From an uncultured Thalassotalea sp. (lineage in GTDB: Bacteria > Pseudomonadota > Gammaproteobacteria > Enterobacterales > Alteromonadaceae), in contig CANLNK010000006.1 of assembly GCA_947492575.1 (NCBI GenBank), positions 62,001-126,000 of the forward strand: a stretch of 64,000 bases of DNA, written 5' to 3'. Below, piece after piece: positions 16,663 to 25,671 of this stretch; positions within the stretch are counted from its first letter, which is position 1, and every line of letters begins with the position of its first letter. Below the pieces are notes generated by a model, which worked only from the letters and a program-made list of their open reading frames with translations, did no database searches and was not told the DNA's origin. Position numbers and translations under genes: made by a program.

Positions 16663-19470
16663 CTATTCTACATTTAGCGCGTCATGGACTAGCGCTTGTT
16701 GTTCTTTTACGTGCACAGACATATAACCTACCGCTGGCGCTGCTGACGCTTTACGACCGGCATAAGTCAAATAAGTACCTTCAGGGATCGCCGCTCGGAA
16801 ATGGTGTTGCGAGCAATACCATGCACCTTGGTTTTGTGGTTCTTCCTGACACCAAACAAATTGCTTAACATGGCTGTACTTTTCTAGTTCAGCAGCAAGC
16901 TCTTTCTCTGGGAATGGGTATAACTGTTCAACACGAATGATAGCAACGTTCTTTTGCTCATTCTTACGACGTTGATCAAGTAGCTCGTAGTAAACCTTAC
17001 CGCTACAGAATACAACGCGTTCTACGTTTTCTGGTTTAATGTCTTCATCAACTTCGCCGATGACATTATGGTATACACCGCTTGATAATTCTTCTAACGA
17101 AGATACCGCTAACGGATGACGTAATAATGACTTAGGCGACATAACGATAAGTGGACGACGCATTGGGCGTACCACTTGACGACGTAGCATGTTGAATACT
17201 TGCGCTGGTGTTGAAGGAATACAAACCTGCATGTTGTGGTCAGCACATAACTGCAAGTAACGCTCTAGGCGTGCAGATGAATGCTCAGGACCTTGACCTT
17301 CATAACCGTGAGGTAGCAACATGGTTAGGCCACATAAACGGCCCCACTTTTGCTCACCCGATGAAATAAATTGGTCGAATACCACTTGCGCACAGTTAGC
17401 GAAGTCACCAAATTGTGCTTCCCAAATGGTTAAACCGTTTGGCTCAGCCGTTGTGTAACCATATTCAAATGCAAGTACAGAGACTTCAGATAATACTGAG
17501 TCATGTACATCAAATGGACCTTGACCATCGCGAACGTTTTGCAATGGCAAGTAGGTGCTAGCATCTTCTTGGTTATGTAGAACCGAATGACGGTGGAAGA
17601 AAGTACCACGGCCAGCATCTTGACCGGTAATACGTACACGGCGACCATCATCAACAATAGCAGCGTAAGCTAAGCTTTCTGCAAAACCCCAGTCTAGTAA
17701 TTTTTCACCTGCCGCCATTTTCTTGCGGTCGTCGTACACTTTCTTAACACGAGAATGCACCGGGTGAGACTCTGGATATGATGAAATTGAATCTGCTAAT
17801 TCTTTAAGTTTCTCAACTGGCATTGACGCGTCATACGCATCATCCCAATCGTGACCTAAATATGGAGTCCAATCTACTGAATGCTCAGTCATTGGGCGCC
17901 ATTGTTCTACCGTACATTGACCTTCGTCTAATAGTTTACGGTAGTAAGCTGTTAATTCGTCTGACTTCGTCTTAGCAATCGAGTTTTCAGCATTCAACTT
18001 GTCAGCGTAAATTTGACGCGGCGTTGGGTGCTTTTTGATTACTTGGTACATCAGTGGCTGAGTCGCATTTGGCTCATCCGCTTCGTTGTGACCGTGACGA
18101 CGGTAACATACTAAGTCGATTACAACATCGCGCTTGAACTTGTTACGGAAATCAAGAGCGATTTGAGTAGCTAATACAACAGCTTCCGGGTCGTCAGAGT
18201 TAACGTGTAAGATTGGTGCATTCACCATCTTAGCGATATCTGTACAGTACTCACCACTACGTGTGTCATCTTGCTTGGACGTTGTAAAACCAACTTGGTT
18301 ATTTACAACAATACGTACACTACCACCTACCTTGAAGGCACGTGCTTGTGACATGTTAAATGTTTCTTGTACAACACCCTGACCCGCAATTGCTGAGTCA
18401 CCATGGATAGTAATAGGCAACACTAGGTCACCAGCATCACAGTCGCGACGGTCTAAACGAGCACGTACAGAGCCCATAACCACTGGATTAACAATCTCTA
18501 AGTGAGATGGGTTAAACGCTAGCGCTAAATGAACATTACCACCAGGAGTAACGAAATCTGACGAGTAACCTTGGTGATACTTAACATCACCAGAGCCTAA
18601 TGCTTCGTCAGTTTTACCCGCGAATTCGTCAAATAATTTCGACGGGTTCTTACCCATCACGTTAACAAGAACGTTTAAGCGACCACGGTGAGCCATACCA
18701 ATAACCACTTCTTTAGTGCCGTGGTTACCAGCGCGTGTAATAAGCTCTTTTAGCATTGGGATTAACGCATCGCCACCTTCAAGTGAGAAACGTTTTGCAC
18801 CCGGGAATTTAGCACCTAAGTATTTTTCTAGGCCATCAGCAGCAATTAAGCCCTTGAGAATTTCTTCTTTTTGCTCGGTTGAGAACTGACCTTGAGACTG
18901 CACTGACTCTAAACGATCTTGAATCCAACGCTTCTCTTCTGTTGAGGTCATGTGCATGTATTCTGCACCAATTGAACCACAGTAAGTTTTACGTAGCGCT
19001 TTGTAGAGGTCACCTAGCTTCATGGTATCTTGACCAATCGCAAATGAACCTACGTTAAATTCTTTGTCGAAATCGTTTTCAGATAAATCGTGATGAGATA
19101 ATTGAAGGTCTCTAACTTTGTCACGCTGCCATAAATCTAATGGATCAATACTTGCGTTTTGATGACCACGGAAGCGGTAAGCGTTAATGAGTTGCAAGAC
19201 TTTAACTTGTCTTGCATCTGAACCACCAGAAACAACAACTTGTTTAGCTGTTTGTTTCGCTAGCTCTTTGAATTCTTCGCGGATAGCTGAGTGTTTGTAT
19301 TCAACATCAGCACCTTCAATTTTTGGGAGAGAATCAAATACAGTGCGCCATTCATCTGAAACAGATTGGGAGTTTTCTAAATATGATTCGTACAGTTCTT
19401 CAATATAAGCGGCGTTAGCACCGTTTAAATGGGAAGACTCTAACCAAGCCTTCATTACACCTTCGGGCAT
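16663..19470 (-). CDS. sucA: 2-oxoglutarate dehydrogenase E1 (thiamine diphosphate-dependent)
   Basis: A 935-residue E1 of the family's usual length. The N-terminus (KAWLESSHLNGANAAYIEEL) matches E. coli SucA; GMAHRGRLNVLVNVMGK, HGDSAIAGQGVVQE and SDDPEAVV are the thiamine-diphosphate and substrate-site regions, and the C-terminus has EEPQNQGAWYC. It decarboxylates 2-oxoglutarate and passes the succinyl group to the SucB lipoyl arm. The ATG at 19470 has AAGGAACAGCTA ahead of it and gives the full N-terminus; a second ATG five codons later is possible. It is 77 bases after sdhB, so sdhCDAB-sucAB is probably one transcript. Confidence 0.98.
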   Translation of the reverse strand: MPEGVMKAWLESSHLNGANAAYIEELYESYLENSQSVSDEWRTVFDSLPKIEGADVEYKHSAIREEFKELAKQTAKQVVVSGGSDARQVKVLQLINAYRFRGHQNASIDPLDLWQRDKVRDLQLSHHDLSENDFDKEFNVGSFAIGQDTMKLGDLYKALRKTYCGSIGAEYMHMTSTEEKRWIQDRLESVQSQGQFSTEQKEEILKGLIAADGLEKYLGAKFPGAKRFSLEGGDALIPMLKELITRAGNHGTKEVVIGMAHRGRLNVLVNVMGKNPSKLFDEFAGKTDEALGSGDVKYHQGYSSDFVTPGGNVHLALAFNPSHLEIVNPVVMGSVRARLDRRDCDAGDLVLPITIHGDSAIAGQGVVQETFNMSQARAFKVGGSVRIVVNNQVGFTTSKQDDTRSGEYCTDIAKMVNAPILHVNSDDPEAVVLATQIALDFRNKFKRDVVIDLVCYRRHGHNEADEPNATQPLMYQVIKKHPTPRQIYADKLNAENSIAKTKSDELTAYYRKLLDEGQCTVEQWRPMTEHSVDWTPYLGHDWDDAYDASMPVEKLKELADSISSYPESHPVHSRVKKVYDDRKKMAAGEKLLDWGFAESLAYAAIVDDGRRVRITGQDAGRGTFFHRHSVLHNQEDASTYLPLQNVRDGQGPFDVHDSVLSEVSVLAFEYGYTTAEPNGLTIWEAQFGDFANCAQVVFDQFISSGEQKWGRLCGLTMLLPHGYEGQGPEHSSARLERYLQLCADHNMQVCIPSTPAQVFNMLRRQVVRPMRRPLIVMSPKSLLRHPLAVSSLEELSSGVYHNVIGEVDEDIKPENVERVVFCSGKVYYELLDQRRKNEQKNVAIIRVEQLYPFPEKELAAELEKYSHVKQFVWCQEEPQNQGAWYCSQHHFRAAIPEGTYLTYAGRKASAAPAVGYMSVHVKEQQALVHDALNVE

Positions 19471-19547
19471 TAGCTGTTCCTTTACCAGGTAAAAGCAACC
19501 AATAAATGTGTTTAATCAGGGTGAGGCTCCTGCCCCACCCTATACGA

Positions 19548-20258
19548 CTAAACGGCTCTTTGTAAAAGCATTGACTTAATATGGCCAATTGCTTTGGTTG
19601 GGTTTAATCCTTTCGGACAAACGTCAACACAGTTCATGATGCCGTGACAACGGAATACGCTGTATGCATCTTGTAAATCATCAAGGCGTTCGTCAGTTGC
19701 TGTATCACGGCTATCGATAAGGAAACGATAAGCGTGCAGCAAACCGGCTGGGCCGATAAATTTATCAGGGTTCCACCAGAATGATGGACACGATGTTGAA
19801 CAACATGCACAAAGGATACACTCGTATAAACCATCTAAGTGCTCACGCTCTTCGATAGATTGTAAGTGTTCACGCGCTGGTTGCTCTTTGCCATCGTTAA
19901 TTAAGTACGGCTTAATCTTTTCGTATTGATTGTAGAACTGAGTCATATCAATAACTAAGTCACGTACTACCGGTAAGCCTGGTAGCGGACGTAAAACGAT
20001 TTTACTTGCTTTAACAGCAGATAAAGGCGTAATACATGCTAAGCCATTTTTACCATTCATGTTCAAGCCGTCAGAACCACAAACACCTTCACGACAGGAG
20101 CGACGGAACGATAGTGTTGGATCTTGTTCTTTCAACAAGATTAACGCATCAAGTACCATCATATCTGAGCCTTCTGGAATTTCCAGCTCGTAGTCCTTCA
20201 TGTATGGAGCGTTGTCCACATCAGGATTGTAACGGTAAATCGAGAAAATTTGTTTCAT
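19548..20258 (-). CDS. sdhB: Succinate dehydrogenase iron-sulfur subunit
   Basis: A 236-residue protein with all three iron-sulfur ligand groups: the 2Fe-2S loop (SCREGVCGSDGLNMNG plus a later Cys, about residues 54-74), CILCACCSTSCP (about 148-159) and CHGIMNCVDVCPKG (about 205-218). It carries electrons from SdhA to the ubiquinone site in the membrane subunits. The gap to sdhA is 11 bases, indicating the same transcript. Confidence 0.98.
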   Translation of the reverse strand: MKQIFSIYRYNPDVDNAPYMKDYELEIPEGSDMMVLDALILLKEQDPTLSFRRSCREGVCGSDGLNMNGKNGLACITPLSAVKASKIVLRPLPGLPVVRDLVIDMTQFYNQYEKIKPYLINDGKEQPAREHLQSIEEREHLDGLYECILCACCSTSCPSFWWNPDKFIGPAGLLHAYRFLIDSRDTATDERLDDLQDAYSVFRCHGIMNCVDVCPKGLNPTKAIGHIKSMLLQRAV

Positions 20259-20269
20259 CGTTATTCTCC

Positions 20270-22042
20270 TTAGTAAGTTCTAACTTTCGGTGGGAAAGCT
20301 TCACGGTGAACTGGCTTCATGTTTACGTCACGCTTCGACATTTCTTCTGTCTCTGGCGAGTAAATTGTATGACATAACCAATTCTCATCATCACGGTCTA
20401 AGTAGTCTTCACGAGAGTGAGCACCACGAGATTCCGTACGATAGTTAGCGGCTTTAGCCGTACAGTATGCTGTTTCCATCAGGTTATCAAGCTCTAGACA
20501 TTCGATACGATCAGTATTGAATTCACGAGACTTGTCTGCAAGATGAGCATTCTTAAGACGTTCACGGATCTCAGTAAGTTCCTTCATGCCTTCCGCCATC
20601 GCTTCACCTTCGCGGAATACAGAGAAGTTAAGCTGCATACACTGTTGTAAATCTTTGCGGATTTGAACTGGGTCTTCACCACCAGTAGAAGATTCCCAAC
20701 GGTTATACCTTGCTAAAGAACTTTCAAGATCTGATTCAGTTGCTTCCTTCGCAGTTTGAGTTTGTGCAAGGTATTCACCTAAGAAGTTACCTGCCGCACG
20801 ACCAAATACAACTAAATCAAGTAATGAGTTACCACCTAAGCGGTTTGCACCATGAACGGATACGTTTGCAATTTCACCAACAGCGAACAAACCTTCGATG
20901 ATAGTGTTTTCACCCGTTTCAGGGTTGAAGTGGATTGCTTGACCGTTAACGTTACAAGGTACACCACCCATCTGGTAGTGACACGTAGGAATCACTGGAA
21001 TTGGCTCTTCCGCAGGATGTACGTGAGCAAATGTTTCAGATAAGTCACAAACGCCTGGTAAACGTTGGTTTAACGTTTCACGACCTAAGTGGTCTAGCTT
21101 AAGCTTGATGTGTGGACCGTATTGTGGATGATCACAACCACGACCTTCACGGATTTCTGTCATCATTGAACGAGCAACAACGTCACGACCCGCTAAATCT
21201 TTAGCGTTTGGTGCGTAGCGCTCCATGAAGCGTTCGCCGTCTTTGTTAAGGAGGTAACCACCTTCACCACGACAACCTTCAGTTACAAGTACACCTGCAC
21301 CAGCAATACCCGTTGGGTGGAACTGCCACATTTCCATGTCTTGCATTTGAACACCAGCACGAAGCGACATACCAACACCGTCACCAGTGTTAATGTGTGC
21401 ATTCGTTGTAGATGCGTAGATACGACCAGCACCACCAGTCGCTAATACTGTTGCACGAGCTTTGAAGTAACAAACTTCACCGCTTTCGATATCAATTGCT
21501 GTTGCACCAACTACTGTGCCTTCGCTGTTTTTAACGATATCTAATGCATACCACTCAGAGAAAACGTTAGTTTTGTTTTTAACGTTTTGTTGGTATAGAC
21601 AGTGAAGAAGCGCGTGACCTGTACGGTCAGCTGCCGCTGCTGTACGAGCTGCTTGCTCGCCACCAAAGTTCTTTGACTGACCGCCGAAAGGACGTTGGTA
21701 AACTTTACCGTTTTCGAAGCGAGAGAAAGGTAAACCCATATTCTCTAATTCAATGATCGCTTCTGGACCTGTTTTACACATGTATTCGATAGCGTCTTGG
21801 TCACCGATGAAATCAGAACCTTTAACGGTATCATACATGTGGTATTCCCAGTTATCTTCGTGCGCATTACCTAGCGCTACAGTAATACCACCTTGGGCTG
21901 ATACTGTATGAGAACGAGTTGGGAAAACTTTTGAAATCAAAGCACAAGACTGGCCTGATTCAGAAATTGCTAATGCTGCGCGCATACCTGCGCCGCCTGC
22001 GCCAATTACAATGGCGTCGAATTCACGAACTGAAACGCTCAC
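20270..22042 (-). CDS. sdhA: Succinate dehydrogenase flavoprotein subunit
   Basis: A 590-residue flavoprotein of the usual size. [13 protein letters not shown] (residues 12-24) binds FAD, and His45 in [10 protein letters not shown] is the position of covalent FAD attachment. [11 protein letters not shown] and the Arg/His of the active site (HYQMGG) are present. It oxidises succinate to fumarate and is the entry point of complex II. The start codon directly abuts the sdhD stop (22043), so the subunits are translated in series. Confidence 0.98.
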   Translation of the reverse strand: MSVSVREFDAIVIGAGGAGMRAALAISESGQSCALISKVFPTRSHTVSAQGGITVALGNAHEDNWEYHMYDTVKGSDFIGDQDAIEYMCKTGPEAIIELENMGLPFSRFENGKVYQRPFGGQSKNFGGEQAARTAAAADRTGHALLHCLYQQNVKNKTNVFSEWYALDIVKNSEGTVVGATAIDIESGEVCYFKARATVLATGGAGRIYASTTNAHINTGDGVGMSLRAGVQMQDMEMWQFHPTGIAGAGVLVTEGCRGEGGYLLNKDGERFMERYAPNAKDLAGRDVVARSMMTEIREGRGCDHPQYGPHIKLKLDHLGRETLNQRLPGVCDLSETFAHVHPAEEPIPVIPTCHYQMGGVPCNVNGQAIHFNPETGENTIIEGLFAVGEIANVSVHGANRLGGNSLLDLVVFGRAAGNFLGEYLAQTQTAKEATESDLESSLARYNRWESSTGGEDPVQIRKDLQQCMQLNFSVFREGEAMAEGMKELTEIRERLKNAHLADKSREFNTDRIECLELDNLMETAYCTAKAANYRTESRGAHSREDYLDRDDENWLCHTIYSPETEEMSKRDVNMKPVHREAFPPKVRTY

Positions 22043-22390
22043 TTATACACCCCACACAATTAGAAACCCTGCTACAAAGTAAGTAAGCAAAGTAACTGAT
22101 AAAATGAATTGTAATGAACCACGAAGGAAAGTTGGTTTCACGTAGTCAGATAATACCTGCCATACACCAATCCAACCGTGGATTAACAATCCAAACAATG
22201 AAACTAAAGTAAATACTTTCATGGATAAGCTGGAGAACAAGCTTTTCCAGGATTCGTATGTTACCTCAGGGGTGAATACGAAATAGCCAGCAAAAAAGAG
22301 TACATATGCTGCTAAAACTAATGCGCTTGCGCGAATTAAAATGAAATCATGTACGCCGCTACGGCCTACAGTTGCTACGTTACTTACCAT
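22043..22390 (-). CDS. sdhD: Succinate dehydrogenase membrane anchor subunit D
   Basis: A 115-residue membrane protein starting MVSNVATVGRSGVHDFILIRAS, almost the E. coli SdhD start. Three membrane helices; LIHGWIGVWQVLSDYVKP carries the conserved residues for heme and quinone. A longer reading from 22426 is open but lacks family similarity, so 22390 is chosen. The start overlaps the sdhC stop by seven bases. Confidence 0.96.
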   Translation of the reverse strand: MVSNVATVGRSGVHDFILIRASALVLAAYVLFFAGYFVFTPEVTYESWKSLFSSLSMKVFTLVSLFGLLIHGWIGVWQVLSDYVKPTFLRGSLQFILSVTLLTYFVAGFLIVWGV

Positions 22391-22758
22391 AACCACACTC
22401 CCACTGCGACAGATAATACAACCCAAAGCGCAATGATAACTTTAGCGCTGGCATTACCAGATGCTTTCTCTTCAAAATGGCCTAAATCCATCAGCAAATG
22501 ACGAATACCACCTAGCAAGTGATAAGTGATAGCGACAGAGATACCCCAAATAATGAATTTAAAGAAAAAGCCATCGAGCATAGCTTGAACTTGGGCAAAT
22601 CCTTCAGCAGAAGATAAGGATAAAGATAGAGTCCACAATAAGATCCCAATAGCAAAGATCATTACTACACCGGAGATACGGTGCATAATTGAAGCATTTG
22701 CAGCAGGATGCATCTTAATTGTAGTCAGGTCTAAGTTTACAGGACGTTCTTTTTTCAC
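22384..22758 (-). CDS. sdhC: Succinate dehydrogenase cytochrome b556 subunit C
   Basis: A 124-residue membrane protein. KKERPVNLDLTTIKMHPAANASIMHRISG (the quinone-site Ser/His/Arg region, residues 2-30) and HLLGGIRHLLMDLG (the heme-ligand histidine region, about 84-97) match the SdhC family. Three membrane helices. It is the first gene of the sdhCDAB-sucAB series and diverges from gltA across a 373-bp control region. Confidence 0.96.
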   Translation of the reverse strand: MKKERPVNLDLTTIKMHPAANASIMHRISGVVMIFAIGILLWTLSLSLSSAEGFAQVQAMLDGFFFKFIIWGISVAITYHLLGGIRHLLMDLGHFEEKASGNASAKVIIALWVVLSVAVGVWLW

Positions 22759-22996
22759 GATTGATGCCTAAAGAGCTCTAAGGAGCCTTCAACTTTTTTT
22801 ATTGTTACTCATGAAATGTTTTAAATGAGCAACCCCCCAATGCACTACACTTGTTTAATACTTACATACGAATGCAAACTTAAACAAACGAAGGTCAGAT
22901 TGATTATATATTTGAACTTTAGGAATTACAATTTTCGTGCGATTTTAAAGAGTTGTGGCTTTTTTTTGAGCAAAAACACTACTAATATTAGACTTT

Positions 22997-23026
22997 AGTC
23001 AATTCAAACGCACATTTGAATTGACT
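22997..23026. promoter_or_regulatory. Perfect inverted repeat at the gltA promoter
   Basis: AGTCAATTCAAA (22997-23008), CGCACA, TTTGAATTGACT (23015-23026): 12-base perfect arms. The right arm contains TTGACT, the likely -35 of gltA, so a dimer bound here would block the polymerase. The regulator is not known from sequence. Confidence 0.6.
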
Positions 23027-23051
23027 TTATAGGGATAGTTTGCAGTAGAAT
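23021..23051 (+). promoter_or_regulatory. Probable gltA promoter
   Basis: TTGACT (23021-23026) and TAGAAT (23046-23051) with a 19-base spacer, about 80 bases before the gltA ATG. The spacer is two bases longer than ideal. Confidence 0.45.
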
Positions 23052-23131
23052 ACATGCAATTTTATATTCAGAAAAACTGACTAACTAATCATTTTTTAGC
23101 CAGTAAGCAAAAAATATAGGGGATACAACAT

Positions 23132-24418
23132 ATGGCTGACTTAAAAGCCTCTCTAAGTATTGATGGTAAAGAAGTTGCCGAATTACCAGTAGTTTCTGGT
23201 ACTGCAGGCAATGACGTAATCGACATCCGCACCTTAGGTGCATCAGGCTACTTCACCTATGACCCTGGTTTCCTAGCGACAGCTTCATGCGAATCAGCAA
23301 TTACGTTCATCGATGGTGGTAAAGGTGTTTTACAACACCGTGGTTACCCAATCGATTCACTAGCAAAAGAAGCAGACTACCTTGAAGTTTGTTACATCTT
23401 ATTAAACGGTGAAGCGCCAACTAAAGCGCAATACGATGAATTCAGAACAATCATCACTAACCATACAATGGTTCACGAGAAGTTAGCGCACTTCTTCCAT
23501 GGCTTCTTACCAGATGCGCACCCAATGGCTATGCTTTGTGGTGTTGTTGGTGCAATGTCTTCTTTCTACCACAGCGATTTAGACATTACAGATGCAGAAC
23601 AGCGTATGCGCTGTGCACACCGTCTTGTAGCTAAAATGCCAACAATTGCGGCAATGGCTTACAAGTACAGCATTGGTCAACCATTCGTTTACCCACGCAA
23701 CGATTTATCTTACGCAGAAAACTTCTTACACATGATGTTCTCTGTTCCAGCAGAAGAGTACAAAGTTAGCCCAACGCTTGCAAAAGCAATGGACCGTATC
23801 TTTACACTTCACGCTGATCACGAGCAAAACGCTTCAACATCAACCGTACGTTTAGCCGGTTCATCTGGTGCTAACCCTTACGCATGTATCGCTGCTGGTG
23901 TTGCATCTCTTTGGGGTCCTGCGCACGGTGGTGCAAACGAAGCATGTTTAACAATGCTTGAAGAAATCGGTGACGTTTCACGCGTTGACGAATTCGTTGC
24001 TAAAGCAAAAGACAAGAATGACCCGTTCCGTCTTATGGGCTTCGGTCACCGCGTATACAAAAACTTCGACCCACGTGCGACAGTAATGCGCGAAACTTGT
24101 CATGAAGTTTTACAAGAGCTAGGTGTTAACGACCCACTACTTGACGTAGCAATGGCGTTAGAAAAAGTAGCGTTAGAAGACCCTTACTTCATCGAGAAGA
24201 AGTTATACCCTAACGTTGATTTCTACTCAGGTATCATCTTAAAAGCGATTGGTATCCCAACAAGTATGTTCACTGTAATTTTCGCAATGTCACGCACAGT
24301 TGGTTGGATTTCTCACTGGGATGAGATGTTATCTCAGCCAGGTCAGAAAATCGGTCGTCCTCGTCAGAAATACACTGGCGAAATCAACCGTGACTTCACA
24401 CCGCTTAAAGACAGATAG
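23132..24418 (+). CDS. gltA: Type II citrate synthase
   Basis: A 428-residue citrate synthase of the hexameric type II class. LQHRGYPI (about residue 68), [10 protein letters not shown] with its catalytic His (about 268) and the second catalytic region [14 protein letters not shown] (about 306-319), with the Asp later, are present. It condenses oxaloacetate with acetyl-CoA. The ATG follows AGGGGATACAACAT, a strong ribosome binding site. It is monocistronic with a terminator directly downstream and divergent from the sdh-suc operon. Confidence 0.98.
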   Translation: MADLKASLSIDGKEVAELPVVSGTAGNDVIDIRTLGASGYFTYDPGFLATASCESAITFIDGGKGVLQHRGYPIDSLAKEADYLEVCYILLNGEAPTKAQYDEFRTIITNHTMVHEKLAHFFHGFLPDAHPMAMLCGVVGAMSSFYHSDLDITDAEQRMRCAHRLVAKMPTIAAMAYKYSIGQPFVYPRNDLSYAENFLHMMFSVPAEEYKVSPTLAKAMDRIFTLHADHEQNASTSTVRLAGSSGANPYACIAAGVASLWGPAHGGANEACLTMLEEIGDVSRVDEFVAKAKDKNDPFRLMGFGHRVYKNFDPRATVMRETCHEVLQELGVNDPLLDVAMALEKVALEDPYFIEKKLYPNVDFYSGIILKAIGIPTSMFTVIFAMSRTVGWISHWDEMLSQPGQKIGRPRQKYTGEINRDFTPLKDR

Positions 24419-24719
24419 TCAACTAGATTTAGTTAATATCATAGAAAAAGCAGCCTTATGGCTGCTTTTTTATTGCCTTATTTTCTAATGAGTAATGGAC
24501 TCTAATCGCCGTTATTGAGTGAACTACTCCTACAAAATAGTTAATGTCCTCCATTTTATTAGACTAATGTCTAATAAGTTTTTCTAAAAAAACTTATATT
24601 CGCATCATACACAGTGACCTATTTGTATATTTATTCACCAACCCTGAGATTTTTCATTGAAATAAATAGTCGTTTTGCAGGATAATGCGCGCCTTATTTT
24701 TTGGGTTTAGCCGCAAGGC
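24419..24719. other. Gene-less stretch between gltA and tcdA
   Basis: It holds the gltA terminator and then AT-rich DNA with a GATAATG stretch near 24681, possibly the -10 of tcdA. Nothing else was seen. Confidence 0.5.
24446..24473 (+). terminator. Terminator after gltA
   Basis: AAAAGCAGCC, loop TTAT, GGCTGCTTTTTT, 28 bases after the gltA stop. Confidence 0.9.
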
Positions 24720-25517
24720 ATGAAGTATATGTCAGATTATCAGTTACGTTTTGGTGGAATTGCTCGACTCTACGGTGTTCAAGGTGCTGAGATTATTCAG
24801 CAAGCAAAGATTTGTGTCATCGGTATTGGTGGCGTGGGTTCTTGGGTAGCAGAAGCACTAGCTAGAACAGGTGTCGGACATATGACGCTGATCGATCTAG
24901 ACGATATTTGTACAACCAACGTCAACCGCCAAATTCACGCAACTACTGACACTGTCGGTGAAAGTAAAACGGAAGTGATGGCAGAGCGCATCAAGGCAAT
25001 TAACCCTGACTGCCAAGTCACCGAAATTGAAGATTTCGTCACACTAGACAATGTGAGAGACCTCATCAACAACTCGTTTGATTATGTGATTGATGCCATT
25101 GACTCAGTGCCAGTTAAGTCGGCAATTATCGCGCATTGTAAACGCCAAAAAATACCTATGATTACGATTGGCGGTGCTGGTGGACAAACCGACCCAACAC
25201 AGATTGCCATTAGTGACTTGAGCCAAACATATCAAGATCCACTATTGGCGAAAGTACGCAATCAATTGCGTCGCGAGTACAATTTTTCTCGAAATACGAA
25301 GCGTAAGTTCAGCATCGATGCGGTGTTCTCAACTCAACAATTGGTTTACCCAGATTCAGAAGGTAATGTCTGTCATGCAAAGCAATCAGGAGACGGCGCA
25401 ATGCGCTTAGATTGCAGTGGCGGGTTTGGCGCAGCGACTCACGTAACAGCAAGCTTCGCTTTCTTTGCGGTCGGCAAAGCAATAGAGAAACTGATTAAGA
25501 AGAAATCTAAAGTTTGA
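24720..25517 (+). CDS. tcdA: tRNA threonylcarbamoyladenosine dehydratase (TcdA/CsdL)
   Basis: A 265-residue E1-like adenylating enzyme. RFGGIARLYG (residues 10-19) is the TcdA start signature, ICVIGIGGVGSWVAEALARTG (about 31-51) the ATP-binding loop, and ITIGGAGGQTDPTQI and GFGAATHVTASF the later conserved blocks. It dehydrates t6A37 in ANN-decoding tRNAs to the cyclic ct6A. In E. coli tcdA (csdL) sits beside csdA-csdE, which deliver sulfur-transfer activity linked to it; here the fused csdAE gene is convergent and 154 bases away. The second Met (codon 4) is an equally possible start. Confidence 0.96.
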   Translation: MKYMSDYQLRFGGIARLYGVQGAEIIQQAKICVIGIGGVGSWVAEALARTGVGHMTLIDLDDICTTNVNRQIHATTDTVGESKTEVMAERIKAINPDCQVTEIEDFVTLDNVRDLINNSFDYVIDAIDSVPVKSAIIAHCKRQKIPMITIGGAGGQTDPTQIAISDLSQTYQDPLLAKVRNQLRREYNFSRNTKRKFSIDAVFSTQQLVYPDSEGNVCHAKQSGDGAMRLDCSGGFGAATHVTASFAFFAVGKAIEKLIKKKSKV

Positions 25518-25584
25518 GACCTAAGCTACGGCTTTGACTAAAACTAGGAGTAAGGCTAAGGCTAAGCAGCCTCATTTATACAAC

Positions 25585-25639
25585 CGCGATTTAAACTTGG
25601 TAGTTTGATTTAACTACTAGCGCCTAACTTTAAATCGCG
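25585..25639. repeat. Inverted repeat between tcdA and csdAE
   Basis: Perfect 11-base arms CGCGATTTAAA (25585-25595) and TTTAAATCGCG (25629-25639), with inner TAGTT/AACTA arms. It lies between two convergent stops and could act as a bidirectional end signal, although no U-tract follows. Confidence 0.6.
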
Positions 25640-25671
25640 AGTCTAGGTAAATACTTCATTAATAGCACAAT

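Larger units (their letters stand above)
22759..23131. other. gltA-sdhC divergent control region
   Basis: A gene-less 373-bp stretch between the two divergent TCA operons. The gltA side has a promoter and a perfect 30-bp inverted repeat (below). The sdhC side is AT-rich; I could not choose a convincing promoter there. Confidence 0.65.
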
